DNA of 54,115 nucleotides. Source: Clostridium sp. CAG:568 (GTDB taxonomy: Bacteria > Bacillota_I > Bacilli_A > RFN20 > CAG-288). A program made the translations under genes and the position numbers. The stretch covers positions 1 to 54,115 of the forward strand of contig FR878794.1 in assembly GCA_000434395.1 (NCBI GenBank). The letters are read 5' to 3'. The notes beneath the pieces are model-generated. The model searched no databases. It had not been told where the DNA came from and saw only the letters and a list, made by a program, of their open reading frames with translations. Shown here piece by piece: positions 17,503 through 26,579 of this stretch. The first letter of the stretch is position 1, and each line of letters opens with the position of its first letter.

Positions 17503-18710
17503 TGTAATTTTAAGATCCTCGCTGTTTCTATAGCAATCATCAATTCCTCATCAGTAGGAATAACAACCATGGAAACTTTAGATTTATCAGTAGAAATAAG
17601 TCCTTCCTTTCCATTTTTCATGATTTCATTAGCTTTGTCGTCCAAATCCAATCCCAATGCTTCTTTAGAAATATCGACTAACCCTTTTCTAAAAGAAACA
17701 CAGTTTTCAAAGATTCCACCAGAAAATACTAAAGCATCGATTCTGCCTAATTCTACATAATATGATCCTATTTGTTTTGCTATCGAATGTAAGAATAAAT
17801 CCTTAGCTAGAAGTGCTCTCTTATTATCATCTTCATCGATAGCTTTCTTAATGTCTCTTACATCGTTGCTAATTCCAGATACACCTAATAATCCAGAATG
17901 CTTAGTCAAAATATATTCTATTTGACCCGAAGACATCCCAGAAATATCCTCGATATAAGTTACAATAGACGGATCTAAATCACCACATCTAGTTCCCATC
18001 ATAACCCCACCCAAAGGGGTCAAACCCATGGAAGTAGCGATACAAACTCCATCTTTAAATGCGGATAAAGATGCACCATTTCCTATATGCATGGTAATGA
18101 TGTTTTTATTAGAAAAAACATTATTAAAATAATCTTTTACGCATTTATTATATAGATATTTGTGTGATATTCCGTGTGCGCCATACCTTCTTATGTGATA
18201 TTTTTCAGTCAAATCATAATCTATAGGATAATATCTCTCATCATCTGGCAAATGACAAAACAAAGTCGTATCAAAAACAGCGACTTCACCAACATTTGGA
18301 ATCTTCTTTTTAAATTCTCTATAACAAGCTAAGTTTGCTGGGTTGTGCAATGGAGCCAAAGGAACTAAATCTAATATTCTTTGTTCTACATCAGCATTGA
18401 ATTCTACAGCATCATCAAAATAATCTCCACCTTGAACCACACGATGCCCGATTCCTTTTATTTCACTTAAATCATTAACAACACCTGTAGTAACCATCAA
18501 ATCAATTATGCAATCCACAGCATCTATAAGTGTCTTTCCACTCATAGGATACACTTGAGCATCTTTACCTTCGATAGTCACTTTGCATGTCGAATTAATG
18601 CCTAATCTTTCAACAACAAAATAAGCTAATAACTTTTTTTCAGGCATTAAAAACAATTTGCATTTAATAGAACTAGATCCAGAGTTAACAGACAATATTT
18701 TAAAAGACAT
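17499..18710 (-). CDS. ackA: Acetate kinase
   Basis: Interconverts acetyl phosphate + ADP and acetate + ATP, the ATP-yielding end of acetate fermentation. The 403-aa protein begins ILSVNSGSSSIKCKLF (phosphate-binding N-terminus). It has YGAHGISHKY, the adenosine-phosphate loop ITMHIGNGASLSAFKDG, MTPLGG-like MGLTPLGGVMMGTRCGD, and VFSGGIFENC. A GGAGG lies about 10 bases before the ATG. No phosphotransacetylase is present in the window. Last gene before it on the strand is guaA, 78 bases upstream. Confidence 0.97.
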   Translation of the reverse strand: MSFKILSVNSGSSSIKCKLFLMPEKKLLAYFVVERLGINSTCKVTIEGKDAQVYPMSGKTLIDAVDCIIDLMVTTGVVNDLSEIKGIGHRVVQGGDYFDDAVEFNADVEQRILDLVPLAPLHNPANLACYREFKKKIPNVGEVAVFDTTLFCHLPDDERYYPIDYDLTEKYHIRRYGAHGISHKYLYNKCVKDYFNNVFSNKNIITMHIGNGASLSAFKDGVCIATSMGLTPLGGVMMGTRCGDLDPSIVTYIEDISGMSSGQIEYILTKHSGLLGVSGISNDVRDIKKAIDEDDNKRALLAKDLFLHSIAKQIGSYYVELGRIDALVFSGGIFENCVSFRKGLVDISKEALGLDLDDKANEIMKNGKEGLISTDKSKVSMVVIPTDEELMIAIETARILKLQ

Positions 18711-18788
18711 GCTGTTTAGCCTCCAAAGTCGATATATATTTTAAATCAAACCTTATGCGTTTTATAGCTTTAATTAAGAGAAGTAAAA

Positions 18789-20327
18789 CTATTCCATCTC
18801 AATTGTTGCAGGTGGTTTAGATGTGTAATCGAAGAAGACTCTACTCACATGGTCCACTTCATCTACAATTCTATCTGCAATTCTAGTCAAAATCGAATAA
18901 GGCAAATCAAAAGGCTTAGCAGTCATAAAATCGATTGTTTTGACTGCTCTTATAACAACAGCATAATCATATGATCTGCCATCGCCTTGAACACCTACAG
19001 TTTTCATATTAGTCAAAGCAGCATAATACTGACTGATTTGTTTATCATAACCCGCATTCTTAATCTCTTCTCTCAAAATATAATCAGCATCCTGAACTAT
19101 CTTTACTTTTTCAGCTGTTACTTCTCCTATAATTCTTATTCCTAATCCTGGTCCTGGAAAAGGCTGTCTAAAGACTAAAGATTCAGGCAATCCTAAAGAC
19201 AAACCGGTTCTTCTAACCTCGTCTTTGAACAAGTATCTCAAAGGTTCTACAAGCCCTTTGAAACCAATGTCTTTCGGTAATCCACCGACGTTATGATGGG
19301 ATTTGATTTTAGCTGAGTTTCCACCTAAACCCGATTCAACCACATCAGGATAAATTGTTCCTTGAGCTAAATAGTCAATTTTGCCTAACTTATCAGCTTC
19401 CTTTCTAAATGTCTCTACGAATAACTTTCCAATTATCTTTCTTTTTTCTTCTGGTTCTGTAACACCAGCTAAAGCTTTATAAAAATCATTAGAAGCATCG
19501 ACATATTTAAAATCTAAATCAAAGTTTTTAAAAGTATCTATTACTTCTTTAACTTCATTTTTTCTAAGCAATCCATGATTTACAAACACACAGGTAAGTC
19601 TCTTACCTATCGCCTTAGAAAGTAATGCAGCTGTAACTGAACTATCGACTCCACCAGATAAGCCCAACAAAACTCTTTCATCTGGTTTTACTTTTTCTTT
19701 TATTTCTTTAACCTTATCTTCAATAAAGTTCTCCATTGTCCAATTCTTGTCAGCTTTTACTATTTCAAATAAAAAGTTTCTAATTATTTGTTGTCCAAAT
19801 TCAGTATCGTTTACTTCCGGATGGAATTGAACACCATATATTTTTCTTGTTTCATCACTAGCTATTGCATTAGGACAACTATCAGTTTCTGCATTTTTAA
19901 TAAATCCACTAGGAAGTTTTGTGACTGAGTCATTATGAGACATGAAAGATATAAAAGAAGAAGGGATATTCTTCAAGAGCAATGAATTGCTATTGATAAC
20001 ATTTACTTTGGCATTTCCGAATTCACTCTTGTTTAAGCCTTTAACTTCTCCACCTAAATAATACGAAAGAAGTTGGAATCCATAGCATATTCCTAATACC
20101 GGAAGCTTAGATTCCAATACTTCTTTAGGAAGAGAAAAAGAGTTAGATTCATAAACACTATGAGGTCCACCAGTCAAGATGATTCCTATTACATTTCCTT
20201 GCTTAAGTTTTTCAGGTGCATCTTTATAAGAACAAATTTCAGAATATACTCCCTCGTCTCTAACTCTTCTACAAACCAACTGATTGTATTGACTTCCATA
20301 ATCCAAGACTAATATTTCTTTTCTCAT
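18789..20327 (-). CDS. guaA: GMP synthase (glutamine-hydrolysing)
   Basis: Amidates XMP to GMP using glutamine and ATP, following guaB. The N-terminal class I glutaminase has LTGGPHSVYE, the nucleophile Cys81 in GICYGFQ, and QFHPEV. The ATP-pyrophosphatase domain has LLGLSGGVDSSV, and the C-terminal dimerisation domain has GVQGDGRSYDY and FDLPY. I start at the ATG at 20327 because the family begins immediately with the ILVLDYGSQYN strand; a second in-frame ATG is five codons upstream at 20342. No guanine/xanthine riboswitch is evident in the short leader. Confidence 0.97.
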   Translation of the reverse strand: MRKEILVLDYGSQYNQLVCRRVRDEGVYSEICSYKDAPEKLKQGNVIGIILTGGPHSVYESNSFSLPKEVLESKLPVLGICYGFQLLSYYLGGEVKGLNKSEFGNAKVNVINSNSLLLKNIPSSFISFMSHNDSVTKLPSGFIKNAETDSCPNAIASDETRKIYGVQFHPEVNDTEFGQQIIRNFLFEIVKADKNWTMENFIEDKVKEIKEKVKPDERVLLGLSGGVDSSVTAALLSKAIGKRLTCVFVNHGLLRKNEVKEVIDTFKNFDLDFKYVDASNDFYKALAGVTEPEEKRKIIGKLFVETFRKEADKLGKIDYLAQGTIYPDVVESGLGGNSAKIKSHHNVGGLPKDIGFKGLVEPLRYLFKDEVRRTGLSLGLPESLVFRQPFPGPGLGIRIIGEVTAEKVKIVQDADYILREEIKNAGYDKQISQYYAALTNMKTVGVQGDGRSYDYAVVIRAVKTIDFMTAKPFDLPYSILTRIADRIVDEVDHVSRVFFDYTSKPPATIEME

Positions 20328-20400
20328 AATGTATGACCTCATCCATATAAGATTCTAGCAAATGAATTGAATTATATTTATGAAATGTCTTTCATTTTAT

Positions 20401-20433
20401 CTAAAAAGGCCATGAACACTAATTCATGGCCTT
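20401..20433 (-). terminator. Intrinsic terminator of the 208-aa membrane protein gene
   Basis: A perfect 11-bp stem (plus 20406-20416 with 20423-20433, AAGGCCATGAA/TTCATGGCCTT) with a 6-base loop leads into T5 on the minus strand. Confidence 0.9.
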
Positions 20434-20455
20434 ATCTTTTCTTTAAAAAGCAAAA

Positions 20456-21082
20456 TTATTTCTTACTGTTCAAAGGAATCAAAAGCAAAGCAATCACTCC
20501 TGATACTATTCCACAGATTCCAGAAAGAATGGATCCACTTCCTAGTTTATCAGTAGCATTGAAACCAATCTTTTCAAGTGTATTTATAGTCTTGTTAACA
20601 CCGCTCATATCGAGTTGGTCTTTAATCAAAGGCAATAAGCAGAAACACATTATTCCACCAGCTAATAAGCATAAGAATGATAATAGAGGTAAAACATATT
20701 TGACCAATCCATTTTTGTTAGCCTTAGGAATAAATGAAAGAACTAAATATGTAACCAATAGAACTATTCCTATTACAAATAAGCAAAATATAGCAATCAA
20801 TCCACCGTTTTGATTTTCTAAATCAACTGCCTTGGAATAATCGTTAACAGCCGGAATACTTCCTTTTAATATAATCGAACCACCCCAAGCTAATGTGAAT
20901 CCAGATATAGAATATCCAACTGAATATGTGTTGTTTCCAAATGTATAACTAGATGACCAATCATAGAATGGCATCATCATGCAAACAACAGCACCAACTC
21001 CAGCTACAATCGCAAGAAGCACAAATAGAACCATCAATAAAGAAATCTTCTTTTTACTTTTAACCCTTCTTTTACTAGCCAT
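20456..21082 (-). CDS. Small integral membrane protein, unknown function
   Basis: I do not recognise a named family. The 208-aa protein begins with a basic cytoplasmic stretch (MASKRRVKSKKK) followed by a membrane span (about 13-37). A roughly 55-residue outside loop rich in Ser/Tyr/Gly follows, then three more hydrophobic spans (about 93-116, 128-150, 185-203). The four-span plan resembles small Firmicute membrane proteins annotated only as hypothetical. It has its own terminator and lies upstream of guaA on the same strand. Confidence 0.7.
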   Translation of the reverse strand: MASKRRVKSKKKISLLMVLFVLLAIVAGVGAVVCMMMPFYDWSSSYTFGNNTYSVGYSISGFTLAWGGSIILKGSIPAVNDYSKAVDLENQNGGLIAIFCLFVIGIVLLVTYLVLSFIPKANKNGLVKYVLPLLSFLCLLAGGIMCFCLLPLIKDQLDMSGVNKTINTLEKIGFNATDKLGSGSILSGICGIVSGVIALLLIPLNSKK

Positions 21083-21282
21083 TTTTCTTTCTCCTTTTTA
21101 TTAACTTTATTATCTTAAATCAATACCAGAAACAATTTCTATACTTATTCAAGATATTAAACATATAGGCACAAACTGGTAATTATCTTCACCGATATAT
21201 TTAAAAATACAATGAACAAAATTCAGTTTTTTTCTAAAAAAGTAGAAAAACAAGAAAAATAAGAGTAAAATACTATGGCTTT

Positions 21283-21361
21283 CGAGGAGTAGCGTAGCTT
21301 GGTTTAACGCGCTTGCTTTGGGAGCAAGAGATCGTGAGTTCAAATCTCTCCTCCTCGACCA
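21283..21361 (+). tRNA. tRNA-Pro(UGG)
   Basis: Cloverleaf: acceptor CGAGGAG/CTCCTCG, D stem GCGT/ACGC, anticodon stem CTTGC/GCAAG with loop TTTGGGA (anticodon TGG), T stem GTGAG/CTCTC with one U-U mismatch and loop TTCAAAT, discriminator A and encoded CCA. Confidence 0.96.
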
Positions 21362-21373
21362 CTAGAAATTAAC

Positions 21374-21404
21374 AGTTTGATACTCAATAGTATCAAACTT
21401 TTTT
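21374..21404 (+). terminator. Intrinsic terminator after tRNA-Pro
   Basis: AGTTTGATACT (21374-21384) pairs perfectly with AGTATCAAACT (21389-21399) across CAAT, then a T-run. It ends the tRNA-Pro transcript. Confidence 0.92.
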
Positions 21405-21461
21405 GTTTACCAAAAATAATTTATTCTCATTTGTCTTATGATATTAAGAGAGGTGATAAAT

Positions 21462-21782
21462 ATGCTAAAAATTTACGGAAGTGAGATGTGCCCTGATTGT
21501 GTGGCTTGTAAAAAGAATTTTGATTTCTATCATATCGAATACGAATTCATCGACATAAATAAGACTTTGAGAAATCTCAAAGCTTTTCTAAAGCTAAGAG
21601 ATACTTTACCAGTCTTTGACCATTGCAAAGAAATAGGCGATATAGGACTCCCAGCTTTAGTCAAAGAAGACGGGACTGTCTTCTTATCGTGGGAGAAATT
21701 CTTAGAAGAAAACAATCATAAAGTTCTCGAATTCAAAGAGGAAGATATTAAAGTTTGTTCTTTAGACCACAAAGGTTGCTAA
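21462..21782 (+). CDS. Glutaredoxin-like protein
   Basis: Small thiol-redox protein. It begins LKIYGSEMCPDCVACKKNF, with a CPDC pair at the glutaredoxin position and a third Cys just after. It continues with YEFIDINKTLRNLKAFL and the cis-proline region IGLPALVKEDG. The C-terminus adds two more cysteines (CSLDHKGC), a feature of some uncharacterised anaerobe glutaredoxin-like proteins. The start at 21462 is chosen for AGAGGTG 7 bases upstream; an in-frame upstream start at 21438 has no ribosome-binding site. Followed by its own terminator. Confidence 0.8.
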   Translation: MLKIYGSEMCPDCVACKKNFDFYHIEYEFIDINKTLRNLKAFLKLRDTLPVFDHCKEIGDIGLPALVKEDGTVFLSWEKFLEENNHKVLEFKEEDIKVCSLDHKGC

Positions 21783-21927
21783 TTAGGCAACTAAAATTTT
21801 CTCTACCTGCTCCTATTTCAAAATTATATTTAGCTATTCCTAAATCTATCTTTATATAAAAGCCAAATCCTGGTTTGGCTTTTATTTTGCCTTCTTTTAA
21901 TTCAAAATAGAATTCTTGTTGATTCAT
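21748..21927 (-). CDS. Doubtful small ORF overlapping a bidirectional terminator
   Basis: A 59-codon minus-strand frame from the ATG at 21927 reads like protein (EFYFELKEGKIKAKPGFGFY, then KIDLGIAKYNFEIGAG) and gives me a faint sense of a small Firmicute hypothetical family, which I cannot confirm. It overlaps the 3' end of the glutaredoxin-like gene by 35 bases. Its middle codons lie on the two arms of the AAAAGCCAAA/TTTGGCTTTT terminator. There is no ribosome-binding site. It may be a genuine remnant or chance. Confidence 0.25.
   Translation of the reverse strand: MNQQEFYFELKEGKIKAKPGFGFYIKIDLGIAKYNFEIGAGRENFSCLISNLCGLKNKL
21858..21888 (+). terminator. Intrinsic terminator of the glutaredoxin-like gene
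   Basis: AAAAGCCAAA (21858-21867) and TTTGGCTTTT (21874-21883) form a 10-bp stem with a 6-base loop, followed by ATTTT. The symmetry makes it potentially bidirectional. Confidence 0.85.
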
Positions 21928-21960
21928 AGCGGTAGGTGCATGGCAAAGAAAATCAAAACA

Positions 21961-21988
21961 AATAAAATGCACCGCATTTAGCGGTGCA
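21961..21988 (-). terminator. Intrinsic terminator of the C69 dipeptidase gene
   Basis: TGCACCGC/GCGGTGCA (21968-21975 with 21981-21988) with a 5-base loop is followed on the minus strand by TTTTATT. It lies 21 bases after the dipeptidase stop. Confidence 0.88.
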
Positions 21989-22009
21989 CCTCATCAAATC
22001 AAATCATCA

Positions 22010-23476
22010 TTAATTATCAGATCTTGAATATCCATTCTTCATAAGGCAACTAGCATTATAAAGAACATTGTCCAACACTTTATCAGTCTCTTTTTGATAA
22101 ATATCTGATACTTCTTGATTAGCCTTGACAATTAATTCTTTGATAGCATCTTTATTTTCGATTGCTAACTTATCATATTTGTTAATCAATTGATGACCCA
22201 AAGACATAGTCTTCTCTTGATATCTTTCAACATGAACTATAGCAGTGTTGAAATGTGCATCGGCCAAAGCAGCAACAAGTCTAGAAGACCAATATAAGTT
22301 GTTAGTATCGACTTTCAAGGTAGTATTACCTAAATAAGATGGAACAACATCGGTGTTGGTAAAGAAAGGAATCAATGTGTTGAACACATTTGATGCAAAG
22401 CCAATCCATTCAATAGATTTCATTCCTTCAGGAGCATATCCACGAACTTGAAGGACTGCCATAAAACAAGTTCTTGAAATTCCTATAGGTCTATACTTTC
22501 CTTTTTCAGCAGAATCGTTGAATCTTGCGTAGCAGTCGTATTTAGTTCCTTGGTAATGAGAAGCCTGAAGATACTTAACATCTTCAACGGAAACTTTATG
22601 AGCTGGTTTAAAAGCCCAAGGAATATCATCGGATTCAGGTTGATAATTTCCTTCAATCAACAAATTCTTATTCAATCTGGATAACAAATACCATGCACGA
22701 GGAGTGTTGTATACATGATCAGAATCAGTATAACTACCAAACGCAAGACGAGGATTGAATTGACCATCTAAGTTTAAATCTAAATGATTCTCTTCTATGA
22801 ATTCTTTTAAATCCTTTGAGCAAAGATTGTTCTCTCCCTTACCATAGGCATCATCGAAATCAAATCTATCGAGACCGAATTGGTTAGGCATAATAACGAC
22901 TTCATCATCATCGACACGTCTTGCAATCCAATGATGTCCACCGATTGATTCCAACCACCAAATAGAGTCTTTATCAGAAAAGGCAATTCCGTTAGATTCA
23001 TAAGTTCCATACTTTTCTAACAAAACACCTAATCTCAAAACACCTTCCTTTGCAGAATGAATATAAGGAAGTACAATAGCGACCAAATCCTCTTCACCTA
23101 TTCCACCGGCAACTTCAGGCTTATCGCCTTCAGCGGGTTGATAATTGACCATAGGATCAGCTCCTAAAACCAAAGGATTAGATGTGATTGTCTCTGTAGC
23201 TGTCATTGCAACATCTTCGCTGTTGATTCCACTAGCAGCCCAAATTCCTTTTCTGTCATCGACAGAAGGCATAGCTGTATAAGACAAGGGATTATCAGGT
23301 AATTCAATAGTTAAATGAGCAATCTTAGATTTATAAATTCTAGGTTGCTTGCTAGGAGATACAACCTCCAATCTCTTTGCTTCAAATACTCCTGTAGGAG
23401 CATCATCGTTACGTGAAATCAATGTGGATCCATCATAACTAACGCCTTTACCGACCAATATAGTTGTACAAGCCAT
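22010..23476 (-). CDS. C69-family dipeptidase
   Basis: N-terminal nucleophile (Ntn) dipeptidase of the PepD / U34 group, which cleaves broad-range dipeptides and is activated by exposing an N-terminal cysteine. The protein begins MACTTILVGKGVSYDGSTLI, with Cys3 as the expected nucleophile, and has SRNDD and the GIAFSDKDSIWWLESIGGHH block. The start at 23476 is set by that cysteine and a GGAGG upstream, although the spacing (about 15 bases) is long. The open frame continues 30 codons further up to 23566 and would add a hydrophobic segment (AYISLIFFFLLLYLLIV). That start has no ribosome-binding site and would bury the nucleophile, so I reject it. Confidence 0.9.
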   Translation of the reverse strand: MACTTILVGKGVSYDGSTLISRNDDAPTGVFEAKRLEVVSPSKQPRIYKSKIAHLTIELPDNPLSYTAMPSVDDRKGIWAASGINSEDVAMTATETITSNPLVLGADPMVNYQPAEGDKPEVAGGIGEEDLVAIVLPYIHSAKEGVLRLGVLLEKYGTYESNGIAFSDKDSIWWLESIGGHHWIARRVDDDEVVIMPNQFGLDRFDFDDAYGKGENNLCSKDLKEFIEENHLDLNLDGQFNPRLAFGSYTDSDHVYNTPRAWYLLSRLNKNLLIEGNYQPESDDIPWAFKPAHKVSVEDVKYLQASHYQGTKYDCYARFNDSAEKGKYRPIGISRTCFMAVLQVRGYAPEGMKSIEWIGFASNVFNTLIPFFTNTDVVPSYLGNTTLKVDTNNLYWSSRLVAALADAHFNTAIVHVERYQEKTMSLGHQLINKYDKLAIENKDAIKELIVKANQEVSDIYQKETDKVLDNVLYNASCLMKNGYSRSDN

Positions 23477-23608
23477 AATAAATAATTTATTCCTCCAAAC
23501 AATTAACAAATATAATAGTAAAAAGAAAAAAATTAAAGAGATATAAGCTTTGTTGTTGCTAAACATTACTATTTGTTGTACAAAATTAGAAATAAATGAG
23601 TATTTACT

Positions 23609-24514
23609 ATGAAAATAAAAATATTTCTTTTGTTGTTACCACTGTTCTTATTAGGATGTGGTAAAAAGTCTATCAGTACCACAAGCAAGACAAGTCCAAA
23701 TACATTTCAAACAAATAATTCCAATCAATCAACAACAAATAAGATTGAAATCGACAACTATCAAAACAAATATGATGGTGTCAATTATTATGTGACTGAT
23801 GAAATAGAGTATTATTCAACTGTCACATCTAGCACCAAGCATGCCTATCTAACACTCCCCTACAATTATTATTCAAATAAAAAGTATCCAGTCTTGTATT
23901 TGCTTCATGGGTTGATGCAAACACATAAGAGCTGGGTTCAATCGTGCAAAGCAGACATAATCCTATCTAATTTAGTCTATTGTAAATCAGCAAAAGAAAT
24001 GATCATCGTAAGTGCTAATTCTTTATGCAACAATAATGAGTCAAATCCAAGTTTAGCTGATGCAGCTATCATCTATGACAAAACAAAAGAAGATTTGATT
24101 TCATCATTGATTCCTTATATAGAATCGAATTATTCAGTCGAAGCGAATAAAGAAAATAGAGCGATAGCAGGATATTCTATGGGTGGAAGAGAAGCTTTAT
24201 TAACAGCTTTCACTTATCAAGAATATTTCGATTATATCGGAGCGTTCTCTTCTGCTTCCATGTATATGAATATCATTTCTAATTCAGGTGAAAAAGCAAT
24301 GGATGATTTTATAGTCGATAAAACAAAAGGTGGATTCAAAAAAATACTGCTGACTAAAGGAAAATCTGATTTCATGACTAATGATAATACGGATACTTAC
24401 GATAAAATGATGACTAAGAACAATATCGATCATGAATTCATCAAGATGAATGGCGGTCATGATTACAGCGTATGGAGCAATAGCATAGAAATGTTTATGA
24501 AAGATATATTCTAA
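23609..24514 (+). CDS. Lipoprotein esterase (esterase D / feruloyl-esterase type alpha-beta hydrolase)
   Basis: Surface-anchored carboxyl esterase. The lipoprotein signal is KIFLLLLPLFLLGC, with Cys17 as the lipidated residue and a Ser/Thr/Asn-rich linker after it. The hydrolase domain has YPVLYLLHGLMQTHKSW (oxyanion region), the nucleophile elbow GYSMGGREA near residue 188, and the catalytic His in NGGHDYSVW. This is the fold of feruloyl and acetyl-xylan esterases acting on plant glycans and of esterase D; the substrate here is unknown. Divergent from the dipeptidase gene with a 132-base gap. Confidence 0.88.
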   Translation: MKIKIFLLLLPLFLLGCGKKSISTTSKTSPNTFQTNNSNQSTTNKIEIDNYQNKYDGVNYYVTDEIEYYSTVTSSTKHAYLTLPYNYYSNKKYPVLYLLHGLMQTHKSWVQSCKADIILSNLVYCKSAKEMIIVSANSLCNNNESNPSLADAAIIYDKTKEDLISSLIPYIESNYSVEANKENRAIAGYSMGGREALLTAFTYQEYFDYIGAFSSASMYMNIISNSGEKAMDDFIVDKTKGGFKKILLTKGKSDFMTNDNTDTYDKMMTKNNIDHEFIKMNGGHDYSVWSNSIEMFMKDIF

Positions 24515-24534
24515 AGTTTAATTGCTGATAAAAA

Positions 24535-25353
24535 TTAGTTTTCCTTTCTCCTTCTCCATCTATATCTACCTAACTTATATTTTTGAAGAAGTTCATCTGG
24601 AATTTCTTTTACATCTTTTAAGTTTCTAGTGACCACTAGATCTTTTCCATTTTGATCACCATCAAACAAATAAACTGGAAAACTAATAACCATCACATGA
24701 TTTTCAGGCTTGTATATATCATCAAGTTTATATTGGTAAATTTCTGATGAATCGATAATTATATTACCTTCTTCATCAAGTTTATGGTGAGTATATTTAA
24801 ATATCGTCGATTGCAATTCATATACTTCCCATGTGTTGCTTGAATAATCGACATCATACTCTACAATTGATCCCAATCTATTATCATTAAACAATTGGCA
24901 TTTTAAATACTTAGCCTTATCACCTTCAATTTCATAGCAATTAAGCTGCATGTAACATTTACCATAAGAAGGAGAATTATCGACTAAAATACATACATTA
25001 TCAAATAGGAAACAAGTAGAAAAACAGATTTCACCCATAACATATTGTTCAACCATCACTGGAGTTCTACCTTTGTAATAATAAATCAAATATGAATCAA
25101 CATCCGGTTTTTCTTTTAAAAGTTTTCCCTTCTTATAATGAGATGTTCTATTAAACATCTTATTTCTTTCATCATAATATTTATCGTATCTTCCATATTC
25201 AGAACATACTTCGTTTGTTTTTTTATTCACTTCATATAAAACTTTGTCATATACTAAATTATCGTATTCTTTTTTATAATCAATATTTTTATATTTCTTA
25301 AATAAATCAATGGCATTACGTTCCATTTTCAACATGTATTCTATATGATTCAT
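24535..25353 (-). CDS. Unknown protein, tandem paralog A
   Basis: I do not recognise the family. The 272-aa protein has a charged helical N-terminus (HIEYMLKMERNAIDLFKKY), then an apparently beta-rich middle with many Tyr and aromatic residues (YLIYYYKGRTPVMVEQYV). It ends in LQKYKLGRYRWRRRKEN. No signal or membrane span. The gene upstream is a clear paralog (LRPxxL-like end LKKKYKVGKYRWEEDN and same N-terminus), broken by a frameshift. Tandem aromatic-rich paralogs of this kind are common among polymorphic-toxin immunity genes, but no toxin gene is adjacent, so that is speculation. RBS GAGGAG about 8 bases upstream. Confidence 0.65.
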   Translation of the reverse strand: MNHIEYMLKMERNAIDLFKKYKNIDYKKEYDNLVYDKVLYEVNKKTNEVCSEYGRYDKYYDERNKMFNRTSHYKKGKLLKEKPDVDSYLIYYYKGRTPVMVEQYVMGEICFSTCFLFDNVCILVDNSPSYGKCYMQLNCYEIEGDKAKYLKCQLFNDNRLGSIVEYDVDYSSNTWEVYELQSTIFKYTHHKLDEEGNIIIDSSEIYQYKLDDIYKPENHVMVISFPVYLFDGDQNGKDLVVTRNLKDVKEIPDELLQKYKLGRYRWRRRKEN

Positions 25354-25374
25354 TATATAAGCTCCTCATATTGA

Positions 25375-26174
25375 TCAGTTATCTTCTTCCCATCTATACT
25401 TTCCAACTTTGTATTTCTTTTTCAGTTCATCCGGAATTAACATTCCAAAACTAGGATCCCCCATATTAAAATCTACCCGATTTCCACCATAAGTAATTTG
25501 ATAAATTAATTTACTTGCATCTTCTAAGTTTTCTCTATAAATATCCTCAAAATTATATTGATATTTTTCAAAAGGTTTAATTTTATTCCAGTAATTTTTG
25601 CTAGTCATTATATAATGCTCAAAATAAAAAAATGATTCTAAAAGCTCATATTTATCTAATCTTTTAGTCGAATAATTAAAAACTGTTTCTTCTAATCTAT
25701 TAAGCCTTTTATCTTTATAATCAAATAATTCCAAAAAATGTGCTTCATCATTTTTTCTATGTGAAGTATATAAACATCCCATACAAGCTTTATCATCATG
25801 TGTGCTGACAGCAACAAAGACATTTCCGTAAGCTAGATATGAAGTGGAATATTGAAATCTTTCATTATAGCTTTCAATCAAGACTACTTTTCCGTCTTTG
25901 TAATAATACTTCCAATATTCTCCTTTCTCAGGTTTCTTTGGACTCAATCTTCCTGGATAATATGTACTTCCATTAAACCAATTATTTATCGGATTATACA
26001 ATTCATAGTATCTTCCAAAGCACGGATTAAAACTAACACTTTTTTCTCTTTTTCATATAAAACACTGTCATACTTAACATTCTTTAGTTCCTTTTTATAA
26101 TCCAAGGCCCAATATTTCTCGTATAAGTCTATTGAATCTCGCTCCAGTTTAAGAACATATTCCAATATGGTCAT
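25375..26174 (-). pseudogene. Unknown protein, tandem paralog B, frameshifted at an A6 run
   Basis: Two overlapping frames (25986-26174 and the frame ending at 25375) join into one gene if one A is added to the A6 run at 26040-26045 (minus-strand sense). The repaired protein would be about 266 aa and align end to end with paralog A (272 aa): TILEYVLKLERDSIDLYEKY matches HIEYMLKMERNAIDLFKKY. After the shift, the frame reads SVSFNPCFGRYYELYN against the GRYDKYYDERNKMF region. RBS AGGAGG upstream of 26174. The lesion lies in a homopolymer, so slippage, phase variation or a sequencing error are all possible. Confidence 0.8.
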
Positions 26175-26217
26175 AGATGTATCCTCCTAGAAAGGCAAAT
26201 TAGCGTTAATCTTCACA

Positions 26218-26247
26218 AGAATAGCATTCATTGTAGCTATTCTTTTT
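26218..26247 (+). terminator. Orphan intrinsic terminator
   Basis: AGAATAGC (26218-26225) pairs with GCTATTCT (26236-26243) and leads into T5 on the plus strand. No plus-strand gene ends nearby (the last is at 24514), so it could end a small or antisense RNA across the broken paralog. Confidence 0.45.
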
Positions 26248-26579
26248 CTCATGCACATGTTTCCTTTTCTTTTGCTTTTTGATTTTACTTTAATCAATTT
26301 TGTTTATCAATATTAATAATATATTTATGTTATTAAATTAAGAATCTTTTTGTCATAGAAAAAATTAAAAAAATAAGCTAGAAAAAATAGGTGATTTTTC
26401 ACTAGTTTTTTCTTATTTTTTTACTACTTATTTTCATAGTTAAAAATAAAGTGCTAACAGTCATAAAAAACATAGTAAACATCGATACTTTTTTATATAT
26501 TTTAGTTTGCTAATTTCAAAATAAAAAATTAGGTTTTTTTATTTTAAAAACCAAGTTAGGTTTTTTTTTGAAATTTCTT

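Noticed and set aside
23476..23566. N-terminal membrane anchor of the C69 dipeptidase (start at 23566)
   Set aside because: No ribosome-binding site at 23566, and the extension would precede the catalytic N-terminal Cys; the GGAGG lies inside it, pointing to the start at 23476.
24535..26174. Polymorphic-toxin immunity genes
   Set aside because: Tandem aromatic-rich paralogs fit the pattern loosely, but no toxin, delivery domain or known immunity motif is nearby, so I left the function unknown.
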